DNA from: Owenia fusiformis
Lineage: Eukaryota; Annelida; Polychaeta; Sabellida; Oweniidae
Direction: 5' to 3'
DNA: 64,000 nt
Assembly: GCA_903813345.2 (NCBI GenBank)
Contig: CAIIXF020000004.1
Location: 8,017,525 to 8,081,524, forward strand
Shown: positions 25,101 through 34,100 of the stretch, in pieces
Position numbering within the stretch: the first letter of the stretch is position 1
Layout of the letters: every line of letters starts with the position of its first letter
The notes under the pieces: model-generated
Databases searched by the model: none
What the model was told of the DNA's origin: nothing
What the model saw: only the letters and a program-made list of their open reading frames with translations
Made by a program: the position numbers and the translations under genes

Positions 25101-28100
25101 TGTGACTTTAAAAACTGTTCCATTTATAAGGTGTTACGCTTCAAGAGGTTTTTCTCTTAGCAGTGTACAGTGTACATATCGTATTGTATTCAAACAAAGA
25201 CAGAATAACAAAATATACGCACACAGTGACCATTTAATCGAATGAATCAATGAACGGTGATGTACATGTTTATTTTAATTTGGACATACATTTTGCATGA
25301 AACCCCATTTTTCTTCTCTTTAAAGCATATAGTTATGGGTGTATGATCTGCTGAAACTCACGCTATAGGCTGATCCATTCATTTCTGTGTTAAAATATTT
25401 ATTCCATGTTATTTAAGAGGAAACGTGAACTTTATCATGGTCATATGGAAGCCCAAGACCCTACCTAAGTATAAAAAATTAAAGTGAGTAAAAATCTTCT
25501 ATTGCTTTTTATATTTTAAAGCTTTTTAAATAAAACAGGACATATTATATCGCATTTATATCTTTACATCGTAAAATCAATCACATATACGAAAAATGGC
25601 CAAAGTAATATATATTTTTCAAAGCATATGGGTGTTCTTATATATTTTTCAAAGCATATGGGTGTTCTTGTGCCTACAAAACCTTATTGAATCACCAGTA
25701 GCGTGTTATATAAACACAAATAAATCTTTTAAAAATAACCGTTACAAGATATTTGAATTTTGCGCATCTTGTCGAGTCTTTGATCACCCACTTTTAATAC
25801 TAGGCAATCTCTGTACATACAGTGGTACAGTACATGTATGTCAGAGCAATATGATAAGTAAAACTTTAATCCCCAATTATTCAATTTCTTTAATATGAGT
25901 TTCGTTAACACTGATCACTAATCCGTTTGTTAGTGGTAATGGATTAATTTCCTACAGCCAACAGTAAAATAATTTAATAAAAACTAAGTTTTTCATAACT
26001 ATTTGATTGCATAATGTCCCTAATGTTATGATTAACATTGTGTTAAAATTTGGATTTAATTGATTGACTCAACGGAAAGCTAATTTTTAGACATTTTTAC
26101 TCCATTGTTTCTCTGCCACATTAAGTTTACAACAAACAACATTTAAGGCCCCCTCTTACACAGGCACAAACAACCAAGTGTATTCACTTTGCAAACCACG
26201 TACAAAAATAGTCTTGACACAGAACTGCTCAAATTTTAGCTATATACATTACGCATTTTAAACAGGCCCGTACCTAACAAGTAACGATTCCCTCCACTTG
26301 GCAAACAATTCTTTCAAAATCATACAGACTTTCACCATTCACATACATGTATTGATGTCAGAGCAATATAAGTAATACTTTAATCCCTAAGTTATTTTCA
26401 ATTTCTATGAAATGAGTTTTGTTCACTGATAACTAATCCGTTTGTTAGAGTGAACGGATTAATATCTAGAGCCGATTGTTCTAATTTCCACAAATATAAT
26501 AATTTGCAAATTAAGTTTTTCATATTTATTTGATTGTATATTGTCCCTCATTCTATGATTAACATTGTGTTGAAATTTGGATTGAATTGATTTACTCATT
26601 GGAAAGTTAATTTTTTGATTTTTAATTATATTGATGACTTTTCTTAACATTTTTACTATAAACATCTTTTAATATATTATTTATCGATTTCATCAAGTGT
26701 TAAAGATAAAAATCATCTCTATTAATACTAATTCTGACTAAATAATGTGTATAAAGTGAATCTATCAGTTTTTTGTTTGTTTAATTACTTAACGCTGACA
26801 GTGCATTGTCAATCATTAATAAGCCAGATAAAATAAAGAAATAAGAAACGATGACGTCATTTCGTATAGTTAGCGTATCTCCTGTTTTTAGAGCTCTGAT
26901 TTAATAGTATATCCTGAAATAGGCCAGAAGAAGCTGTTTTCCATAGAATCGGCGGGTATGTCTGGTTCTATAGGTCCAATAGAGTGGTAGGCAAACTATT
27001 TGTTAGCCTAGATATATAATGCAGCCTATATTAGCCCATATTTCGTAGAGTTGAAAATAGTACTAACTATACTAGTTGTCCGCCAAATCTCTTGGTATAG
27101 GTTGTGTCTCTACAACACGGGAGATACGGGAGATATTTCCCACTATGACAGTTGATATTAGAGCATAGTTAACAGGAGATTCTATTACTATATAGCCTTT
27201 TTGGCACAGTGTGATGCGCTGTCTTGAATATCATTATCCATAGGAAGGGCTCCACGATGATAATAATCTGGTTTGATATTTTGCCCGTGAAATAACTTCT
27301 ATCAAACTTTGATACACCAAACTCTTTCCCTGTCCAGTTTTCTGGGACATGAATACATCCCTGCCTTCCATTATCACCTCTATCGCTTCTTTTTGATAGG
27401 GTTTTATAGAATTCAGATGAAATTTGCCGCAAATTTTTTCAAACAGTTCCTCCATTTTATTTTCTGAATACTGATTCAGGGGCCTAATTTAAATAATTTC
27501 CTCAACTGTGATTGGTGCATGGACTATCCCGCGCACTCCGCGAAGCATTTCTACTACGTAGTGATTGAGCGTGGGAACCGACGATGCTTTTTGGGAAGTG
27601 AGTCAAATAGTTGAATTGAAATATTGAAAATGGAGATTGTTATCTAATTATGATCTTGTTTGATGAACTTAGCTTAAAATAAATGTAATAAGATCCACTT
27701 GTTTGTATCTAGAGACTTTTAATTCATTATCCCTGAAAAATTTTTTAGATCATATTCATCAATTCAGTGCATACTGTAAACATTCGGTTAACATTTGTTT
27801 AATGGTGTATGAGAGGATATTGATAAGATTTTCTGATAATATAGTAATTATAGGTCAATTATTTTTACCTTGACCAATGGATCTTACTGGGTTTAGTTGT
27901 TTTTTATATTTATTAATTATAATATAATTTGTTAATTATTTTGAAGAATATTTATATTAACAATGATTCACATTTCAACCAAGTGAGGACCTATGAGGAA
28001 TAGATTGTTGGAAACTTGCATGAACAATTGAACTTTTTTAAGACCAAACATGAAAGTATAAAAATGTCAAACAGCAGTTAATTCCCAGCCAAAAGTACAT

Positions 28101-31100
28101 GTACCTGTAAAATAATGTACTTCTTTGACCAAAAAACTTAGCAATAACATAGTTTAATCCCAAGGATTTAATACTACTATTTTAAAGTTTATACTGACTC
28201 AAACAGATCTGTGCATCTTAAATTATTTCACCATCAAATTGTTCTGTTAACAAAGAGCCCTTTAATGAAATCCACTATTAAGAGTACCAGTGGATGTGTC
28301 TAAGGGGTTCATGTGAAAGTCCATGCTTGAGTATAAGGAGTGCTGGTCACCATACCTTGGTGGCTTGAGATAAGACAAAATATTACTATAAAAGCGGACG
28401 CAAATTTCCTCTCATCACTTACAAACCGACGAGTCAAGACAGCAACTTCAACATGAGGACTTTCATCATTCTCGCTCTTTGCGCTCTGGCAGTATATGGT
28501 GAGTACAATATTTTTATATACAATAGAATAGAATAGAATATTTATTGAGTACATTCACACCCCTGAGGGTCAGGTACAAGAAAGTGTAATACATAAAAGG
28601 AATATATATGATTTAACACTAGACTACTATATACAACATATAATATATGCCTAACTGTAAAATATGTGTTACTACAAAATGTTTTTTGCGCAGCAGGAAT
28701 TAGCCTTTCTAAATTGAGTATTACTTGTTAATATTCGGAAGGCATCACTAATATATTTTGCAACCTTGATGCAATCTTGATTTACTTGATAGATGTTTCG
28801 AGTGTTCAAGCCATTTGTCTTTTTAATGGTTGAAAAATATATTATTGAATGTTTTTTGCTTTAGAGAGTGACACATGTAGACAACTGATTAATTTTGGAA
28901 CTACTAATTTATAAAAAATGACGGATTATTCTTAAAATGACTAAATCAAGCATTCCTTGTACAAAGTAAATTGGCAGTGGCCTTACAAAATTTTTTTCTA
29001 AAACATAAAAGCAAATGAAGTTTTAATAACTCTATTATTTATCGATTTTCAAAACATTACAAAAACTTGGATTGGATTGGATTGGAACTTGGATTGTTCA
29101 GAAACAATCCCTCTTATTAATTTAGTCGTTGATGAATGTATTTATATTGAGGCAACTCCATTCATCCATTGATATTGTTTTATAGCCCAGGATCCTCCTT
29201 GCACATGTAACCCAGATGGAGAGGACATTTGCATTGGTGAGACTCCAGCGGGTTGCTCAGCAGATGGTGGTTCATGCCAAACTGACCCAGACCCATTCGG
29301 TGATAACAACCCATGCCCAGATGGCCAGGAACCTGGTAAATACTAATTTTACCAATCCAAAATGAAAAGTTGAAGGGATGTAAACAGAAACCAAAACTTG
29401 ATACAAACCATCTTTTCTGATACATTTTGACTCTGTGTTTCTGTAAACATCAATGCTTGAAATCACCTTAAAGTATTTTTCAATACCTAGTCTTATTATA
29501 GAATTTGGTACTTAAAGTAGAATCAGATCTAGCAAGTTGTCAGTAACATGTTTTTGACAAGAGCTGTTTCAATTTTTACAATTATTCATGCATAAGTATT
29601 ATTTTAACTATTTTTATGGTAAGGCCTACCATTTTTATTGTTTGAGAAAAATTTGTCACTTTGAATCTTAACTTCAATAGTTTATAACATATAATGGATA
29701 TTTTGGGAGATGAAATTTTGAGATTGTAAGGAATATATTGGTAGATCAACTGTACTACATGTTGCTTGCAATTCTGTCCCTCCCTATTGGTCTGATTCTG
29801 TCTTTGATAATCTAGTTTGCAAGTTTTGATATATTCAGAAAAAAATGTTTTGTTAAGTCTGAGTCTATTCTGATTCCTGGACTGTGGTTTTATATTTTGT
29901 GGAGATTTAATGATTTAATGTCAACAACAGCAATATTTGATGTAAAATTAAGATACAAACATTCTAAAAAGTCTAACTGTGGTGAATTCATACAAATTCA
30001 ATACTTTTTAAACTCACATTTTCAGCCATATAGGTTAATGTCTATGTCTATTGATACAAATTAAATTCAATAAAACTATCAATTTCAGCCGTATGGATTG
30101 TCGGAGATTGTTGTGATGCTAGCTACACTGAGGCCCATACCTGTTGTACTCCAGCAGAACCTTAAGTAAGTGTATCAGTATATATATTGCCTAATTAACA
30201 AAGAACAATATTATAAATAGCACTATTAATATATCCTTAGAGTGAATGCCTTGGGTGCATGTATTACTCTCATCACGTTTTAAATTCTCAATTGTGTATA
30301 TACCTTGAGATATATTGTCTGAAATGTTCATAAGGTATATTTTCTTAGGATATGTTGTCATTAGTGTTCAAAGAATTTTAACCTGGAAGTACCTTTCATT
30401 ACTGCTCTTGTTGGTAACCATGATGACTAAATATATCTTGTTATAATAGAAATTATATGACTGTGTTGCAATGCTGGATCTTTTTCACTATAAAATACTG
30501 TATGTAATTGATAATAATACTGTTATGGGATTTTATTTCTATTTTCAGATTGATTGGTGGCAGTTTTACAACATCAGTTGAAACTTGTATACAAATACAT
30601 TTAATACAAAATAAAAGAATTTAGTTTACATTTAAAAGTATTTGTTTAGTTGCACATGAGTTTTTGTAGTAGTAGGTCACTTTGATTTCAATACGTTGTA
30701 GTAAATTATCTACCCTGAGCTAATAATCTACTTTGTTCTCTGTAATTAGCGCCTAGGGGATTAGAAATTTAAAATACTGTAGATTGGGTTAATTTGGCGA
30801 TACTTAATTTGGCGATTTTGCCATTTTTGGCATATTGGCGGCTATTTAATTTGGCGGATTGCAAAAAGAAAAAAAACATTTTAAGGACCACTGGCGATAT
30901 TCACCACGTTTGTACATTTTTGTAAGATCATCCTTTACATTTTGTACCTCGATCTATGCTGCTACCATACTGCGTTTTTCCCTGAGTATTAATGAGTGAC
31001 TGACCAGTTCTGAGCCAATTTATGAGAGACATTTTTTCATATTTTTGGAGATAAACCGGAAGTGACCTAAATACACTGCAAATACCCTAGATAATTCCCG

Positions 31101-34100
31101 GGGATTCATTCCTTTTTGGCGAAGATTTAAATTGGCGAATTTTTCATTTTCGCCAAATTCGCCAAATTAAAGCGGGCGCCAAATTAACCCAATATACAGT
31201 ACATCCTTCAGACTGTTCTAATAAGCATCCATATACATTATAGAAGTCAAAAATCCCCAGGAATTTTGTGTACGACAATTTTTTTTTTGCGAAGAATGTC
31301 TTATTTGCAACATCAAAACGAAGTAACCACATATTTTTAAAATAATGATATATATTTTTATTGGAAAGATTATGGTAAAGATCGATGAAATAAATCAAGA
31401 GTCTTGCAAGTTTTGGGGCAGTGCTACTAAACTGTAATATAGTCTATATTAGGCAGAGGGTAGTTTATAACTACACTCTGTGCACAGGGTACCACTAGAG
31501 ACTGTTGGGTATCAATCTTGTAAAGTTTAACCTCATCTTTTTAATTGATGATAGATCACCATTTTTCATGTAAAATATTGAAAATGAAGATTGTTATCTA
31601 ATTATGGACTTGTTTGATGAACTTAGGCCACTTTTTCAAATCTGGTTTTTCACTGTTCAAATTAGGGGGTGTTCAATTTTCAATGTTTTTTTATTATGGG
31701 AGTCAATGGGAGGAAAATATGGGATCGAAAAAAAAATAGTTCAAATTGGAAGGTGTTCGGATTAGCCAGGTGTTCAGGTATACAGGTTCTACTGTACTGT
31801 TAATGCAAGACTGAAAGGTACAGGTGTATGGAATGAGAGATGTGTATACCTGAAACTAACTAACTAAGGAAATCATAAAAAAAATTTGAGGAATACAAAA
31901 TAATATGTGTAAATACCTAGAAAGTGTATATGTGTCTACATCATTTTAAATGTGTGAAATATGATTGGCAACCTGACATTTTCTCAAGGCTGTCACATCT
32001 GCTTATTTTCTCAATGCTTTATATGAGTTTAAATATTGTTATATTTGGGGATGTGGTGTCAAAGGGATATATAGTTCCTTGTACCTAATTTAATGACTAC
32101 TAAATATGCAAGCACACAACTATTTTTATGGTAAGGCCTACCATTTTTATTGTTTGAGAAAAATTTGTCACTTTGAATCTTAACTTCAATAGTTTATAAC
32201 ATATAATGGATATTTTGGGAGATGAAATTTTGAGATTGTAAGGAATATATTGGTAGGTCAACTGTACTACATGAAAAATAGAAAATACCAAAATGGTTAC
32301 AGAACACAGCAAGAAAAAGAAATATCTAAGAGTGCACCTTTCATAAGGAAAATAAACCCCAACTATCCCAAATCATAATCCAATGTGAAAGGAAACAGTG
32401 TCTCACCCCCCTCTCCCAACATTTAAGTACTGATATCACAATCTTATACCGCAACACCAAAGGACATTTGAATAAATTGAAAGGTTGGAAGAAGGTTTAC
32501 CACGCTATATGACTCGGTGTACTCAATAAATGCTCCAACTACCAGACATTAAGGACTCTCAGTCTGAATCCTTCTTTCAATCATTTATGTTGACTTAGAC
32601 AAGTTTGTGTTGCAGAGATGGACAAATGTAGAAATATTGGTGTGATAGATCATATAAACATAATATATTGATCCTGAATTATTGGTGTGATACATAGGTG
32701 TCACATTTGCGCTAAGAGTCATGAGCTAGCAAGACCTTTATTCTGAATTGTATCAACTCTAAATGTTGGACTAGTTAATGCTACTGTGATGGACAAATGC
32801 ATACCATCATTCAATATCTTTAAAATAGCATTAAATGTTCAGAGAAATTTATTTTTGCTTCTTCAGACACATGTACAGAAGTTTGTCTGGTTCATGATCA
32901 GTCAAACTATTTGTAAATCGTGTACTCTATAATAACAAGTTCCTGGTTAATATTATACATTTTTTATATCTTTTGCTTTCAGGGGGACCACGATTTGGTG
33001 CAGGATTTTCTCCAGTGAAGAATAAACTTCACACCATGCTGAATAATAGACATCCTCAGGGGGCTGCCAACTACATGTCACCAAATATGATGCAAAATCA
33101 GGTATGTCACGGCCTATATACACAGTACAGTTGGACTAGTCCATTCCCCCTGAATGTATCAGTCCATTTTGAAATATAGGTGTGTGCTGTCAACAACTTC
33201 GATAGCACATAATAAAGTTTTTAAAAATGATGAGAAATTGGATACTAGAGCTCCCTCAAGCTGTTTATGATATTTTCTGATCTTCCACACCCAGCTACAA
33301 AGGAATTTTTCTTGCTTGATGTATCATGTATCTCCAATTTGATTAATTTAGAGCTCTATTGGCATACACCTGGATAAACTTCTTGACATGCTTAGTGGTC
33401 CAATTTGATTAATGTAAAGCATACACCTAGATAAACTGTAAAGCTTGTGTAAAAAGTAATAGATGGAATTGAAACAGCTCTGATTGTAGAAATATCAATT
33501 TCTTGGTGGTTTGATATGTGAATATCACATATTAATACTCCAAATTCACATTTAAGAGCAGATTTCTAAACATTTAAGTTTATTTTTATCACATTCAACA
33601 TTTTTACTCTAGACATTAGCTGACCAGAAAAAACGTCAGATGCTACTCCGCAATGAGCTTTTACGCCGCACACAAATGCAGCAACGTAATATAGGAGGCA
33701 GCAGTAGTGGCAATATGTTTGGGCAACCACCAGACCCTAGGATGGCAGGAATGAATCAACAACCATTGCATCCTGGGATGCAGAATCAACCAGGTGCGGA
33801 AGGATCTATGTATATATAAATATTATTCTAGTATATCATATCATTAACTTATTGCTGGCCAAAGCTATTTTGGAGGTTGTCTGCTGATCACCACGAACTG
33901 AAAATATTTGGATTATTTCCATATTTGCCAAATGCAGCTTATCATGGCTTTACATCAATATATTGAACAGAACAAGTTTAAATAGATTTCATGATGCTCT
34001 GTATGATGTTGATTTAAAAATTAATGACCTTCTTTTCATTATATTTTGAATTTTTCTGTTATAGGTTATGACCAAACTTCGATGATGTCAGGACAGTCAA

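Larger units (their letters stand above)
21185..27460. mobile_element. Degenerate composite transposon zone with inverted arms
   Basis: Sequences around 21200-21480 (CAGGAGATAC, AATGACGTCATC, ATCTGGCTTATTAA) recur inverted and diverged at about 26700-26900. Multiple CAGGAGAT/CTAACTAT motifs lie on both sides. Between them are four direct copies of a repeat containing CCGTTTGTTAG (near 21590, 23190, 25915, 26440) and a helicase remnant at the right edge. The outer ends could not be fixed. Confidence 0.45.
19785..32982. other. 13.2-kb MED12 intron hosting a nested gene and transposons
   Basis: The intron joins CCTG|GTAAGT to TTTCAG|GGGG, phase 1. Contents described separately: a repeat zone, a mariner copy, a helicase remnant, a nested small gene, two MITE types and long direct repeats. 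From 19785 to about 20700 I see no gene. Confidence 0.85.
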
